Of a DNA stretch of 64,000 nt, positions 1-9,423 are shown one piece after another (the first letter of the stretch is position 1; each line of letters opens with the position of its first letter). The stretch spans positions 1 through 64,000 of the forward strand of contig NZ_LZSU01000014.1 in assembly GCF_001665575.1 (NCBI RefSeq). Direction: 5' to 3'. The position numbers were made by a program, and so were the translations under genes. The stretch comes from Mycobacterium sp. 852013-51886_SCH5428379. GTDB lineage: Bacteria > Actinomycetota > Actinomycetes > Mycobacteriales > Mycobacteriaceae. The notes under the pieces were generated by a model. The model was given only the letters and a program-made list of their open reading frames with translations, did no database searches and was not told the DNA's origin.

Positions 1-67
1 CAACCTGCAGGTCAGCGGCGTTCTTCCCGCTGGCAGTGATTGACCGACCGGTGGCAGGAAGTGATCG

Positions 68-165
68 CCGAGTGTGCATCCTGGGCGTCGAGAGTGCGTC
101 CAGGGCGACGATCCGGCCGTCCGCCCGCCCTGGGTGCACACTCGACGCCCTCACCGCACACTCGG
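68..165. repeat. Large imperfect inverted repeat built from four ~20-bp units
   Basis: Arms at 68-107 and 126-165 are reverse complements over 40 bases with 32 matches, separated by an 18-base loop. Each arm is itself two tandem copies of a unit close to CGAGTGTGCANCCAGGGCG, so there are two forward and two reverse copies. It lies in the intergenic region before the DUF3000 gene. It could be an operator array, a mobile palindromic repeat (MITE/REP-like) or a cruciform-forming element. Nothing coding is convincing between 1 and 239. Confidence 0.85.
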
Positions 166-226
166 TCGTCGTCGGAGCCGGCGATCATGGTTCGGCGCGC
201 CTGCGCCGACGTGCGGCGGAATGGTC

Positions 227-232
227 TAGCGT
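227..232 (+). promoter_or_regulatory. -10 hexamer of leaderless DUF3000 gene
   Basis: TAGCGT ends 7 bases before the GTG at 240. This is the spacing expected if transcription starts on the start codon, and there is no Shine-Dalgarno sequence. Confidence 0.6.
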
Positions 233-239
233 CGTCGGC

Positions 240-824
240 GTGACCACCGCCGCCGAACCGGCTCAGTTCCGTACTGCGGTGGCGGCGATGAATGCCACCA
301 CCGTGCGACCGGAGATCGAGCTGGGCCCGATCCGTCCGCCGCAGCGGCTGGCGCCCTACAGCTACGCGCTCGGCGCGGAGGTGCGCCATCCCGAGACGGT
401 GGTCGTTCCGGAACGCTCGGAGGGCGACGCCTTCGGCCGGCTGATCCTGCTGCACGACCCCGACGGCGCCGAAGCGTGGGACGGCACCATGCGGCTGGTC
501 GCCTACATCCAGGCCGACCTGGACTCCAGCGAGGCCGTCGACCCGCTGCTGCCCGAGGTGGCCTGGAGCTGGCTGGTCGAGGCGCTGGAGACCAGGGCAG
601 ATCATGTGACGGCGCTGGGCGGGACCGTCACCGCGACCACCTCGGTGCGCTACGGCGACATCTCCGGCCCGCCGCGCGCGCACCAGCTGGAGCTGCGCGC
701 GTCGTGGACGGCGACGTCGCTGGAGCTGGGACCGCATGTGGAGGCGTTCTGCGAGGTGCTCGAGCACGCCGCGGGGCTGCCGCCGGACGGGGTGACCGAT
801 CTGAGTTCCCGCAGCCGCGCGTGA
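240..824 (+). CDS. DUF3000 family protein (Rv2680-like)
   Basis: A 194-residue protein matching the actinobacterial DUF3000 family, function unknown. No signal peptide or membrane segment is visible; it looks like a cytosolic alpha/beta protein (for example RLILLHDPDGAEAW, MRLVAYIQADLD). The reading frame is open further upstream, but GTG at 240 is chosen because a TAGCGT -10 hexamer sits 7 bases before it and upstream codons run into the inverted repeat. It ends one base before the next gene, an RNase D-like protein. The same pairing occurs in M. tuberculosis (Rv2680-Rv2681), suggesting one transcript and possibly an RNA-related role (inference). Confidence 0.85.
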   Translation: MTTAAEPAQFRTAVAAMNATTVRPEIELGPIRPPQRLAPYSYALGAEVRHPETVVVPERSEGDAFGRLILLHDPDGAEAWDGTMRLVAYIQADLDSSEAVDPLLPEVAWSWLVEALETRADHVTALGGTVTATTSVRYGDISGPPRAHQLELRASWTATSLELGPHVEAFCEVLEHAAGLPPDGVTDLSSRSRA

Positions 825-825
825 G

Positions 826-2091
826 ATGACCGACGAGACCATCACCGACGCCGACGGCGCCGAACCCGAGGTACCCGAGACCACGCCGCTGCTGGCGCCG
901 GCCGACGGGGTGCCCGAACTCGCCGTCACCACCGACCAGATCCTGGCCGCCGCCGAACTGCTGGCCGCCGGCCACGGTCCGTTCGCGATCGACGCCGAGC
1001 GGGCCTCGGGCTTCCGGTACTCCAACCGCGCGTATCTCGTCCAGATCCGGCGCGAAGGCGCGGGGACCGTCCTGATCGACCCGGTCAACCACGGGGAGAA
1101 CGCCACCATGGTGATGGCGCCGGTGGCCGACGTGCTCGACACCGACGAATGGGTGTTGCACGCCGCCGACCAGGATCTGCCGTGCCTGGCCGAACTCGGG
1201 ATGCGCCCGCCTGCGCTGTACGACACCGAACTCGCGGGCCGGCTCGCCGGCTTCCAGCGGGTGAACCTGGCGACGATGGTGTCCGAACTCCTCGGCCTGC
1301 AGCTGATGAAGGGTCACGGCGCCGCGGACTGGTCGAAGCGACCGCTGCCCGACGAGTGGCTCAACTACGCCGCCCTCGACGTCGAGGTGCTGCTCGAACT
1401 GCGCGACGCCATCGCCGCGGTGCTCGAGGAGCAGGGCAAAACCGATTGGGCTGCACAGGAATTCGAACATCTGCGGACCTACACCGCGGCACCGACGCGG
1501 CGCGATCGGTGGCGGCGCACGTCCGGTATCCACAAGGTGCGCAATCCGCGGGCGCTGGCGGCGGTCCGCGAACTCTGGCTCACCCGCGACGAGATCGCGC
1601 GCCGACGCGACATCGCGCCTGGCCGCATCCTGCCCGACTCGGCGATCATCAACGCCGCCACCACCGACCCCGACACCACCGAGAAGCTCACCGCGCTGCC
1701 GGTGTTCGGTGGTTCGCGGCAGCGCCGCAGCGCCCATGTCTGGCTCGGCGCGCTCGAGCGTGCCCGCAGCAGCGACGACGCGCCCGAATCGGCCGAACCG
1801 CCCAACGGGCCGCCGCCGCCGTCGCGCTGGGCCCGCCGCAAACCCGAAGCCGCCGCACGCCTCGAGGCCGCCCGCGCCGGCCTGGCGGCGCTGTCCGAAC
1901 GGGTCAACGTGCCGGCCGAGAACCTCGTCACACCCGAGGTGGTGCGACGGCTGTGCTGGGACTGGGAACCGGTCGGCGATACCGCGGCGCAGATCGAGGA
2001 GTTCCTGGTGGAGGCCGCTGTCCGGCCGTGGCAGCGCCAGCTGGTGGTGCCCGTCCTGACCGCCGCGCTCACCCCAGCCGCCACGGAGTGA
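826..2091 (+). CDS. RNase D-like 3'-5' exonuclease with HRDC domain (Rv2681-like)
   Basis: A 421-residue protein. Residues ~40-215 form a DEDDy exonuclease domain: FAIDAER supplies D56 and E58, HAADQDL supplies the motif II Asp (~115-117), and LNYAALD supplies Y181 and D185. An HRDC nucleic-acid-binding domain follows at ~235-315, then an actinobacterial C-terminal extension with a Pro/Ala-rich linker. Family members trim the 3' ends of structured RNAs such as tRNA precursors; the substrate here is not shown. The start ATG is one base after the DUF3000 stop, so the two are probably translationally coupled. The product is cytosolic. Confidence 0.9.
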   Translation: MTDETITDADGAEPEVPETTPLLAPADGVPELAVTTDQILAAAELLAAGHGPFAIDAERASGFRYSNRAYLVQIRREGAGTVLIDPVNHGENATMVMAPVADVLDTDEWVLHAADQDLPCLAELGMRPPALYDTELAGRLAGFQRVNLATMVSELLGLQLMKGHGAADWSKRPLPDEWLNYAALDVEVLLELRDAIAAVLEEQGKTDWAAQEFEHLRTYTAAPTRRDRWRRTSGIHKVRNPRALAAVRELWLTRDEIARRRDIAPGRILPDSAIINAATTDPDTTEKLTALPVFGGSRQRRSAHVWLGALERARSSDDAPESAEPPNGPPPPSRWARRKPEAAARLEAARAGLAALSERVNVPAENLVTPEVVRRLCWDWEPVGDTAAQIEEFLVEAAVRPWQRQLVVPVLTAALTPAATE

Positions 2092-2135
2092 CCGGCCAGC
2101 GTTTGAGCTGGTGACGATAGGGGAACCGCCCTCTG

Positions 2136-3836
2136 GTGACCATCGCGGACGCGTCAATCAACACCTCGGAGCGCCTGCTTCTCGGACCGGCATTACGCCA
2201 CGTCGGCGAAACCACCGCCGTGGTCTGGGTACAGACCGACAGCTCCGCTACGGTGAGCGTGTTGGGTTGCGACGCAACGACTTTTGAAGTCAAGGGCCAT
2301 CACTATGCACTGGTCACCGTCACCGGCCTGGAACCGGACACCGTGGTGGAGTACCAGGTGGCGATCGACGGTGAACAGGTCTGGCCGCCCGCGGACTGTC
2401 CGTTCCCGCCCAGCGTCATCCGCACCCGCGGTCCCAGGATGGCCGACCGGTTGCGCGCGGTGTTCGGCTCCTGCCGGTATCCGAAGACCGGCGTCGACGA
2501 GGTCGACGACAAACTCGGCGCGGATGCCCTGGACCGCTACGCGACCCGGATGGCGCAGCTGCCGGTCGAGCATTGGCCGGATGTGCTCATCCTGCTCGGT
2601 GACCAGGTGTACGCCGACGAACTCACCCCCGAGGCGCGACGCCATCTGACGGGGAGGCGCCGCAAGCGGGTCTCGCACGCCCACCGACCGGCCGACGAGG
2701 TGGTGTCGTTCGACGAGTACGAGGAGCTGTACCGGCACTCGTGGTCGGATCCGGAGATCCGCTGGATCATGTCGACCGTTCCGACGGCGATGATCTTCGA
2801 CGATCACGACATCCGGGACGACTGGAACACCTCGGCGGCCTGGCGCGCCGACATGAACGAACAACCGTGGTGGCGCGATCGCATCCGCGCCGGACTGGTG
2901 TCGTACTGGGTGTATCAGCACATGGGCAACCTGAGCCCCGACGAACTCGCCGCTGACGAGGATCACCAGCGGATGCAGGCCGCCGAGGGCGACTTGTGGC
3001 CGGTGCTGGTGGAGATGGCCGACCGCGCCGACGCCGAGGTCGACGCCAACAAGGGGGTCCGCTTCTCCTACCGGTGGGACATGGGGCGCAGCAGGTTCCT
3101 CATGATGGACTCCCGTAACGGCCGCATCCTCGACTCCGGCGAACGAATGATGATCGGCGAGCGGGAGTTCTCCTGGCTGGAGGCGCAGGCCGAGGACGGT
3201 ATCGAGCAGGTCGACCATCTCGTGCTCGGCTCGTCGGTGCCGTGGCTGCTTCCGCCGGTGCTGTCGGATCTGCAGACGGTCAACGAGATCTCCGCGGACC
3301 GGCCGGGCTGGCGCGGGTGGCCCGGGGAGAAGATTCGCCAGGCTGCGGACCTCGAACACTGGCCGGCGTTCATGAAATCGTTCCTAAGGCTGACGACGAT
3401 GATCCGGCGCGCGGCGACCCACCCGGACGGTCCGGCGACGGTCACGGTGCTCTCCGGCGATGTGCACCACAGCTACGCAGCCCGCGCCACACTCGACGGG
3501 GTGGGCGACGACGCCGCTCCGGTGCATCAGCTGGTGTGTTCACCGGTGCACAACTACGTCCCGTCCTACGTCAAACCGGCATTCAAGATCGGGTGGTCCA
3601 ACCGGATGGCGCCGATCATGCGGCGCTGGGCGGTCCGCCACGGCTCGCCGGAGCTGCCGATCAGCTGGGACAACGACGCGGGTCCGCTGTTCGGCAACAC
3701 CATTGCGACGCTGGCGATCTCGGGACGCGACGCCGAGGTGCTGTTCGAACAACCCGACGGTGAGCACGACATCCGTGAGGTCGCCCGGGTGGCACTCGGC
3801 AAGCGGCGAGCGGCCGTCAGTCCAGCTGCTCGCTGA
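2136..3836 (+). CDS. phoD: PhoD-like phosphatase/phosphodiesterase
   Basis: A 566-residue calcineurin-like metallophosphoesterase of the PhoD family. An N-terminal Fn3-like domain (~10-95) precedes the catalytic part: FGSCR (~110-114), GDQVYADE (155-162), [11 protein letters not shown] (~221-231) and LSGDVHHSY (~440) carry the metal ligands. PhoD enzymes hydrolyse phosphate mono- or diesters. This copy has no Tat or Sec signal peptide, so it is predicted to be cytoplasmic, unlike classical secreted PhoD. GTG at 2136 is used because the family's N-terminal domain starts just after it. The 3' end overlaps the convergent dxs gene by 20 bases. I do not recall an equivalent at this position in M. 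tuberculosis. Confidence 0.85.
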   Translation: MTIADASINTSERLLLGPALRHVGETTAVVWVQTDSSATVSVLGCDATTFEVKGHHYALVTVTGLEPDTVVEYQVAIDGEQVWPPADCPFPPSVIRTRGPRMADRLRAVFGSCRYPKTGVDEVDDKLGADALDRYATRMAQLPVEHWPDVLILLGDQVYADELTPEARRHLTGRRRKRVSHAHRPADEVVSFDEYEELYRHSWSDPEIRWIMSTVPTAMIFDDHDIRDDWNTSAAWRADMNEQPWWRDRIRAGLVSYWVYQHMGNLSPDELAADEDHQRMQAAEGDLWPVLVEMADRADAEVDANKGVRFSYRWDMGRSRFLMMDSRNGRILDSGERMMIGEREFSWLEAQAEDGIEQVDHLVLGSSVPWLLPPVLSDLQTVNEISADRPGWRGWPGEKIRQAADLEHWPAFMKSFLRLTTMIRRAATHPDGPATVTVLSGDVHHSYAARATLDGVGDDAAPVHQLVCSPVHNYVPSYVKPAFKIGWSNRMAPIMRRWAVRHGSPELPISWDNDAGPLFGNTIATLAISGRDAEVLFEQPDGEHDIREVARVALGKRRAAVSPAAR

Positions 3837-5742
3837 CCTCGTTCTGGCTGTCGGTCTCGGTGGACGTACTGCCCTGTGCGGCAATCCATCCGGTGATCTG
3901 ACGGGCGATGTTGCGGTCGGTCAGACCCACCTCGGAGAGCACCTCGCCACGCGATGCGTGATCGAAGAACCGCTGCGGCAACCCGAGATCCCGGCACGGC
4001 ACGTCGATCTCGGCGCGCCGCAGGGCTCCCGACACCGCCGAACCGACTCCGCCGTGCACGCCGTTGTCCTCGAGCGTCACCACCAGCTTGTGCCCGGCGG
4101 CGAGGTCGACCACGGCCTCGGGCACGGGCAGCACCCAGCGCGGGTCGACGACGGTGACGCCGATGCCCTGGTTGCGCAGGTGGTCCGCGACCGTCATGGC
4201 CATCGTGGCGAACGGGCCGACGGCGACCAGCAGCACATCGTCGGACAGGCCGGCGTCCGGCTTGGCCAGCACGTCGACCCCGCCGCGACGTTCGACCGCG
4301 TCGATGTCGGCGCCGACGTCGCCCTTGGGGAAGCGGATGGCGGTGGGGCCGTCGTTGACGTCGAGCGCTTCACCGAGTTCCTCGCGGAGCCGGGCGCCGT
4401 CGCGCGGAGCGGCGACCCGCATCCCCGGCACGATCCCCAGGATCGACAGGTCCCACATGCCGTTGTGGCTGGCGCCATCGGGGCCGGTGACCCCCGACCG
4501 GTCCAGCACCATGGTGACGGGCAGCTTGTGCAGCGCGACGTCCATCATCATCTGGTCGAACGCGCGGTTGAGGAACGTCGAGTAGATCGCGACGACCGGA
4601 TGCAGACCGCCCATGGCCAGACCGGCGGCCGAGGTCATGGCGTGCTGCTCGGCGATGCCCACGTCGAAGAACCGGTCCGGGAACCGGTCGCGGAACGCCG
4701 AGAGCCCCGTGGGCCCCGGCATGGCGGCGGTGATCGCCACGACGTCGCGACGTTTGGCCGCTGCGCCCACCAGCGCCTCGGTGAACGCGGACGTCCACCC
4801 CGGGCCGGCGACCTTGGTGGCCTGACCGGTGGCGACGTCGATGACACCGCAGGCGTGCATCTGGTCGGCCTCGTCGTTCTCGGCGGGTGCGTAGCCGTTG
4901 CCCTTGCGGGTGACTGCGTGCACGATCACCGGCGCGTTGAAGCCGCGGGCGTGCCGCAGCGCGGACTCCACGGCGTGTTCGTCGTGCCCGTCGATGGGGC
5001 CGACGTATTTGAGCCCGAGGTCGGTGAACATGACCTGCGGGGACAACGCGTCCTTGATACCGGCCTTGACGCTGTGCATGCACTGGTAGCAGAACTCGCC
5101 GATCATCGGCAGCCCGCGCACGGCCTTGCGGCCCTCCTCGAGGAGGCGTTCGTAGCCGGGCTGCAGGCGCAGCGCCGCCAGATGGTCGGCGAAGCCGCCG
5201 ATCGTGGGCGCGTAGCTGCGGCCGTTGTCGTTGACGACGATGATCACCGGCCTGCGGGCGGCGGCGATGTTGTTCAGCGCCTCCCAGCACATTCCGCCGG
5301 TCAGCGCGCCGTCACCGACGACGGCGACGACGTGCCGGTTGCGGTGTCCGGTCAGCTCGAAGGCCTTGGCCAGCCCGTCGGCATACGACAGGGCTGCGCT
5401 GGCGTGGCTGGACTCCACCCAGTCGTGCTCGCTCTCCGAGCGCGACGGATAACCCGACAGCCCGTCCTTCTTGCGCAGCGAGTCGAAATCGTGCGCGCGG
5501 CCGGTCAGCATCTTGTGCACGTAGGCCTGGTGACCGGTGTCAAAGATGATGGGGTCGTGCGGCGAGTCGAAGACGCGGTGCAACGCGAGCGTGAGCTCCA
5601 CCACACCGAGATTGGGCCCCAGGTGACCACCGGTCGCAGCGACCTTGTGGATGAGGAACTGACGGATCTCTCCGGCGAGTTCGCTCAGCTGGGACTGCGA
5701 AAGGTGCTGGAGATCAGCGGGTCCGCGGATCTGTTCGAGCAT
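3817..5742 (-). CDS. dxs: 1-deoxy-D-xylulose-5-phosphate synthase
   Basis: A 641-residue thiamine-diphosphate transketolase-like enzyme that condenses pyruvate with glyceraldehyde 3-phosphate, the first step of the MEP isoprenoid pathway. Visible motifs are [11 protein letters not shown] near residue 70 (catalytic His region), the ThDP/Mg2+ signature [16 protein letters not shown] near 145-160, and the pyrimidine-domain segment [16 protein letters not shown] near 365-380. Length is normal for the family. It corresponds to Rv2682c (dxs1). In the cell it supplies IPP/DMAPP for menaquinone and decaprenyl phosphate, and possibly for the UbiA enzyme at 62 kb. Confidence 0.97.
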   Translation of the reverse strand: MLEQIRGPADLQHLSQSQLSELAGEIRQFLIHKVAATGGHLGPNLGVVELTLALHRVFDSPHDPIIFDTGHQAYVHKMLTGRAHDFDSLRKKDGLSGYPSRSESEHDWVESSHASAALSYADGLAKAFELTGHRNRHVVAVVGDGALTGGMCWEALNNIAAARRPVIIVVNDNGRSYAPTIGGFADHLAALRLQPGYERLLEEGRKAVRGLPMIGEFCYQCMHSVKAGIKDALSPQVMFTDLGLKYVGPIDGHDEHAVESALRHARGFNAPVIVHAVTRKGNGYAPAENDEADQMHACGVIDVATGQATKVAGPGWTSAFTEALVGAAAKRRDVVAITAAMPGPTGLSAFRDRFPDRFFDVGIAEQHAMTSAAGLAMGGLHPVVAIYSTFLNRAFDQMMMDVALHKLPVTMVLDRSGVTGPDGASHNGMWDLSILGIVPGMRVAAPRDGARLREELGEALDVNDGPTAIRFPKGDVGADIDAVERRGGVDVLAKPDAGLSDDVLLVAVGPFATMAMTVADHLRNQGIGVTVVDPRWVLPVPEAVVDLAAGHKLVVTLEDNGVHGGVGSAVSGALRRAEIDVPCRDLGLPQRFFDHASRGEVLSEVGLTDRNIARQITGWIAAQGSTSTETDSQNEVSEQLD

Positions 5743-5770
5743 CCGACCAGTCTACGCACGGCCTGGTCCG

Positions 5771-7084
5771 TCAGTCTTCTCGAGACTGATAGATGTCGGG
5801 CACTCCGTCGGCGTCGGCGTCGACCGTCTCCTCGGCGTATATGCGCCGGTAGTGGCGGTTGCGAAGCCTCAGCAGCACCGCTGCGCCCAGGGCCGCGACC
5901 AGGGATCCGGTGAGTACCCCGACCTTCACGAAATCGTCACGTTCGGAGCCGAGACCGTAGGCCAGGTCGCCGATCAGCAGCGACACGGTGAAGCCGATCC
6001 CGGCCAGCATCGCCACCCCGAGGACGTCGATCCACTGCACCGCGCTGTCCAGCGAGGCGCGGGTGACCGCGGCCATCACCCGGGTGGTGAGGAAGATCCC
6101 GACCGGTTTACCGACGACCAGACCCACCACGATGCCGAGCGTGACGGGGTCGCCGAGGGCGGCGGTGAAGCCGTCGAATCCGCCGAGCGCCACACCGGCG
6201 GCGAAGAACGCGAACACCGGTACGGCGAACCCGGCCGACAGCGGCCGCAGGCGGTGTTCGAAGTGTTCGGCCATACCGGGTCCGGCATCGGGTCCGCCGG
6301 CGGCGGCGCTGCGCACGACGGGCACGGTGAAGCCGAGCAGGACACCCGCCACGGTCGCGTGCACGCCGGATTCGTGCATGAGCACCCAGGTGGCGACCCC
6401 GAGCGGGATGAGCAGCCACCAGGAGCTGATGCGCCGCTGCACACACAGTGCGAACGCGCCCAGCGGGAGCAGCACCGCGGCCAGTGCCCACAGCGTGATG
6501 TCCTCGGTGTAGAACACCGCGATCACCGTCACCGCCAACAGATCGTCGACCACCGCGAGCGTCAGGAGGAAGGTCCGTAGCGCGGACGGCAGGTGGGTGG
6601 ACAGTACGGCCAGCACCGCGACGGCGAACGCGATGTCGGTGGCCGTGGGGATCGCCCAGCCCCGCGTCGCGCCGTCACCGGCGGACAGGGTGAAGGCGAC
6701 GAATATCAGGGCGGGCACGATCATCCCGCCGACGGCTGCGGCGATGGGCAGCGCCGCGCGGGCAGGGTCGCGCAGATCCCCGGCGACGAACTCCCGCTTC
6801 AGTTCGAGACCGACGACGAAGAAGAAGATCGCCAGCAGACCGTCGGCGGCCCAGTCGCCGATTGTCAGGGTCAGGTGCAGCCCGAACGGTTCGCCGCCGA
6901 TCTCCAGATCCCGCAGCGAGAAGTAGGCGGCCGACCACGGCGAGTTGGCCCAGATCAGAGCGACGGCCGCGGCGACGAGCAGGATGGCGCCGCCGATCGT
7001 CTCTCGGCGCAGCACCTCGGTGATGCGGCGGGCTTCCGGCCAGGAGCCGCGCGACAGCAGGCGGCGGTTGGACTGCTCGGTCAT
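5771..7084 (-). CDS. nhaA: Na+/H+ antiporter NhaA
   Basis: A 437-residue inner-membrane antiporter with 11-12 predicted helices. The hallmark [15 protein letters not shown] and [11 protein letters not shown] segments hold the Asp residues that carry Na+/H+ exchange in E. coli NhaA. The short hydrophilic C-terminal tail ([11 protein letters not shown]) is ordinary. ATG at 7084 is preferred over upstream codons because GGAG lies 8 bases before it. The gene is divergent from the SRPBCC gene, with 101 bases between the starts. In M. tuberculosis the gene at this position is the ArsA/ArsB-type Rv2684, so the cation/anion transporter here differs (from memory). Confidence 0.93.
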   Translation of the reverse strand: MTEQSNRRLLSRGSWPEARRITEVLRRETIGGAILLVAAAVALIWANSPWSAAYFSLRDLEIGGEPFGLHLTLTIGDWAADGLLAIFFFVVGLELKREFVAGDLRDPARAALPIAAAVGGMIVPALIFVAFTLSAGDGATRGWAIPTATDIAFAVAVLAVLSTHLPSALRTFLLTLAVVDDLLAVTVIAVFYTEDITLWALAAVLLPLGAFALCVQRRISSWWLLIPLGVATWVLMHESGVHATVAGVLLGFTVPVVRSAAAGGPDAGPGMAEHFEHRLRPLSAGFAVPVFAFFAAGVALGGFDGFTAALGDPVTLGIVVGLVVGKPVGIFLTTRVMAAVTRASLDSAVQWIDVLGVAMLAGIGFTVSLLIGDLAYGLGSERDDFVKVGVLTGSLVAALGAAVLLRLRNRHYRRIYAEETVDADADGVPDIYQSRED

Positions 7085-7172
7085 GGGCGGCTCCGGGGTC
7101 GGCGGTACAGACGCCGACCAGACTTCCCGGCACACCGGACGCAAACGTAGCGCACCGAGGAATCCACGCGTC

Positions 7173-7178
7173 TAGCGT
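7173..7178 (+). promoter_or_regulatory. -10 hexamer of leaderless SRPBCC gene
   Basis: TAGCGT lies 7 bases before ATG 7186. It is centred inside a small palindrome CACGC-GTCTA-GCGTG (7166-7180) that could act as an operator. Confidence 0.55.
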
Positions 7179-7185
7179 GACCCCC

Positions 7186-7647
7186 ATGATCGTCGAACGG
7201 CGCGCGGTCGTCGACGCACCCGTCGAGCGGGTGTGGCAGCGGATCGTCACCCCGGACGGCATCAACCACGAATTGCGGCCCTGGCTGACGATGTCGATGC
7301 CGCGCCACGCCCGCCACCTCACCGTCGACAGCGTCGCGGTGGGGGTGCCGGTCGGGCGGTGCTGGCTGCGACTGTTCGGCGTCCTGCCCTTCGACTACGA
7401 CCTGCTCACGATCGCCGCCCTGCGGCCCGGCCGTGGATTCGACGAGCAGTCGACGATGTTGAGCATGCGGTCCTGGCGCCACGAGCGGTCGCTGGAGCCC
7501 GACGGCGACGCCACCGTGGTGCACGACCGGCTCACCTTCGAACTGCGGGCCCCGCTGCGCGTCCTGACGCCGGTCATCGGGGCGGGGGTCGGCGCGTTGT
7601 TCGGTCACCGCCAGCGCCGGCTGCAGCGGTTCTTCAGCGGCGCCTGA
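7186..7647 (+). CDS. SRPBCC (START/Bet v1-like) family protein
   Basis: A 153-residue protein starting MIVERRAVVDAPVERVWQRI, the usual first strand and helix of the SRPBCC hydrophobic-cavity fold. It lacks catalytic signatures and so may bind a lipid or polyketide-like ligand (inference). ATG 7186 is chosen over the GTG at 7177 because the TAGCGT -10 lies 7 bases before the ATG and overlaps the GTG. The 3' end overlaps the convergent membrane-protein gene by 14 bases. No signal peptide or membrane segment is seen. Confidence 0.75.
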   Translation: MIVERRAVVDAPVERVWQRIVTPDGINHELRPWLTMSMPRHARHLTVDSVAVGVPVGRCWLRLFGVLPFDYDLLTIAALRPGRGFDEQSTMLSMRSWRHERSLEPDGDATVVHDRLTFELRAPLRVLTPVIGAGVGALFGHRQRRLQRFFSGA

Positions 7648-8200
7648 CGGCCCGGATCGCGGCGTCGGGCCACAGCGCCGCCGCGCCGTGGCCGAGGAGC
7701 AGCTTCGCGTGGAAGACCGGCCCGAACCACGGCGCCGCGGCGGACGGTCCGAGCACCCGGTCCAGAGCCACCGCGCCCGCGGTCACGGCCACCCCGACCA
7801 CCCGGCGCCCGCGGCCGGCACGGCGGATCAGCACCGTGGCCGCCATCAGGTAGGCGTAGTTGGCGACCGCCCAGCGCAGCCGTGCCCGGCCGCCGCCGTC
7901 CATCCAGGCCAGCAGGAACGGGTGCAGGTGCGCCGCGGCGAACCGCAGATGATCGCCGTCGGTCTGCCCGGGCCGTTCGTACCAGCGCGCACACGCCAGC
8001 GTGTTGTTCGACCAGGCGCCACCCCACAAATCGACTGCCGAGACCACCAGCAGCGTCTTCTCCGCCGTCCCGAGCCGGGTGCGGGCCAGTCGCGGAGCGA
8101 GGTATCCCCCGGCCGCCGCCACCGCGAGAATCGTCGCAGTGCCCGTAGGCGTGGTCTCCTCGCCGACGAACTCCAGCCAGGCTTGCCGCAGGGCGGTCAT
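7634..8200 (-). CDS. Hypothetical membrane protein
   Basis: A 188-residue protein I do not recognise by family. It contains several short hydrophobic segments (ATILAVAAAGGYLA near 20-35, TLLVVSAVDLWGG near 50, WAVANYAYLMAATVLI near 120, VVGVAVTAGAVAL near 145) and resembles small multi-pass actinobacterial membrane proteins. ATG 8200 overlaps the TGA of the upstream methyltransferase (ATGA), so it is the last gene of a three-gene unit and probably translationally coupled. The ORF could begin further upstream, but the 4-base overlap makes 8200 the natural start. Confidence 0.7.
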   Translation of the reverse strand: MTALRQAWLEFVGEETTPTGTATILAVAAAGGYLAPRLARTRLGTAEKTLLVVSAVDLWGGAWSNNTLACARWYERPGQTDGDHLRFAAAHLHPFLLAWMDGGGRARLRWAVANYAYLMAATVLIRRAGRGRRVVGVAVTAGAVALDRVLGPSAAAPWFGPVFHAKLLLGHGAAALWPDAAIRAVRRR

Positions 8201-9423
8201 CGGGTGAGCACCGCCACGCATTCGACGTGATGGGTGAGCGGGAACGAATCGAACACCCGCACCTCCTCGACGGTGTACCCGGCCCGCAGATACAATCCGA
8301 CGTCGCGGGCGAATGACGCTGCCTCACAACCGATGTGAATGATGCGGGGCACGCCGGCGGCGCTGATCGCCTCGATGATCTCCCGGCCCGCACCCGCGCG
8401 GGGCGGGTCGAGCACCGCCACGTCGGCACCCGTCCGCTGCGCCGACAGGGCCCGGCGCACCGAATCGGTCACCACCGCCACCTGGCCGAGGTCGTCGAGC
8501 GCGGCGCGCGCCGAACGTCCGGCCGCGCGCGAGGTGTCGACGGTGACGACGTGTCCACCGGGCCCGACCAGTTCGGCGAGGGCGGCGGCGAACAGCCCCG
8601 CTCCGCCGTAGAGATCCCACGCCGTCATCCCGGGCTGCAGTCCCGCGCGCTGTGCCACCAGTTCGCTGTAGCGCGCGGGCGCGTCGCGGTGCGCCTGCCA
8701 GAACGCCGTCACGGGGATACGCCACTCCCGGCCGCCGACCCGCTGCACAGCTTCGTACTCCCCCGACACCACCGTCGTCGCCGGTGCCCCGCGGCGGCTC
8801 TTCGGGCCGGTCTGCACGACGTGCCGGGCGCCGGCGTCGTCCACGGCGACGTGCACGTGGACGCCGGCCGGCCAGCGCAGGGACTCCAGATCGTCGAGCA
8901 GCCCGTCCGGGAGTTGCGCGCAGCGCAGGTCGGTGACCAGTTCCGCGCTGTGATAGCGGTGGAATCCAGCCCGCCCGGCCTGCGGACCCTGCGTCGCGGT
9001 GTCCAGCCGGACTCGGGTGCGCCATCCGGTGGGGCCGGTCTCGCCGACCGGTTCGGCCGTGGCCTCCTCCTCGGCGCACCACGCGTACCCACCGAGCCGC
9101 ATCAGCTGGTTGGCCACCACGGCGCCCTTGAGCCGCCGCGCGGCCTCCGGAGTGGCGAAGGCCAGATCGCAGCAACCCGCACCGTCCACGCCGGCGATCG
9201 GGCACAGCGACGGGATGCGGTCGGGCGACGGGTCGAGTACCTCGACGACGTCCGCGTGCCAATAGGATCCGCGCTCGTCGGCGACCCGCACGCGGACGGT
9301 CTCGCCGGGCAGCGCGTGCCGGACGAACACCACCCGGCCGTCGTGGCGGGCCACGCAGCTGCCGCCGTTGGCCGCGGGCCCGGTGGTCAGCGTCAGCTCC
9401 CGGGCCGGTTCGGGGGCGTTCAC
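8197..9423 (-). CDS. TrmA/RumA-type RNA (uracil-5-)-methyltransferase family protein (Rv2689c-like)
   Basis: A 408-residue class I SAM-dependent RNA methyltransferase. A TRAM domain fills ~5-65. CPIAGVDGAGCCDL near 75-90 carries three of the cysteines expected for a 4Fe-4S cluster. The SAM fold includes AWDLYGGAGLFAAALAE. LDPPRAGAG is the family motif IV-like loop, and the catalytic Cys lies in IHIGCEAASFARD near the C terminus. Such enzymes make m5U in tRNA or 23S rRNA; the exact target is not determined here. The start is GTG 9423, overlapping the stop of the transporter gene (GTGA). The product is cytosolic. Confidence 0.88.
   Translation of the reverse strand: MNAPEPARELTLTTGPAANGGSCVARHDGRVVFVRHALPGETVRVRVADERGSYWHADVVEVLDPSPDRIPSLCPIAGVDGAGCCDLAFATPEAARRLKGAVVANQLMRLGGYAWCAEEEATAEPVGETGPTGWRTRVRLDTATQGPQAGRAGFHRYHSAELVTDLRCAQLPDGLLDDLESLRWPAGVHVHVAVDDAGARHVVQTGPKSRRGAPATTVVSGEYEAVQRVGGREWRIPVTAFWQAHRDAPARYSELVAQRAGLQPGMTAWDLYGGAGLFAAALAELVGPGGHVVTVDTSRAAGRSARAALDDLGQVAVVTDSVRRALSAQRTGADVAVLDPPRAGAGREIIEAISAAGVPRIIHIGCEAASFARDVGLYLRAGYTVEEVRVFDSFPLTHHVECVAVLTR

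Noticed and set aside
2..43. Short open frame at the left edge ending in TGA at 41-43
   Set aside because: Could be the tail of an upstream plus-strand gene, but only 13 codons are visible and nothing is recognisable.
68..165. CRISPR array
   Set aside because: Only four units in inverted arrangement, no uniform spacers, no cas genes.
12..1226. 404-codon minus-strand ORF over the first two genes
   Set aside because: Arg/Ala-rich shadow of the DUF3000 and RNase D genes; no recognisable domain.
3460..5913. 817-codon plus-strand ORF opposite dxs
   Set aside because: Antisense to a clear dxs; composition is typical of GC-rich shadows (long His/Arg/Gly runs).
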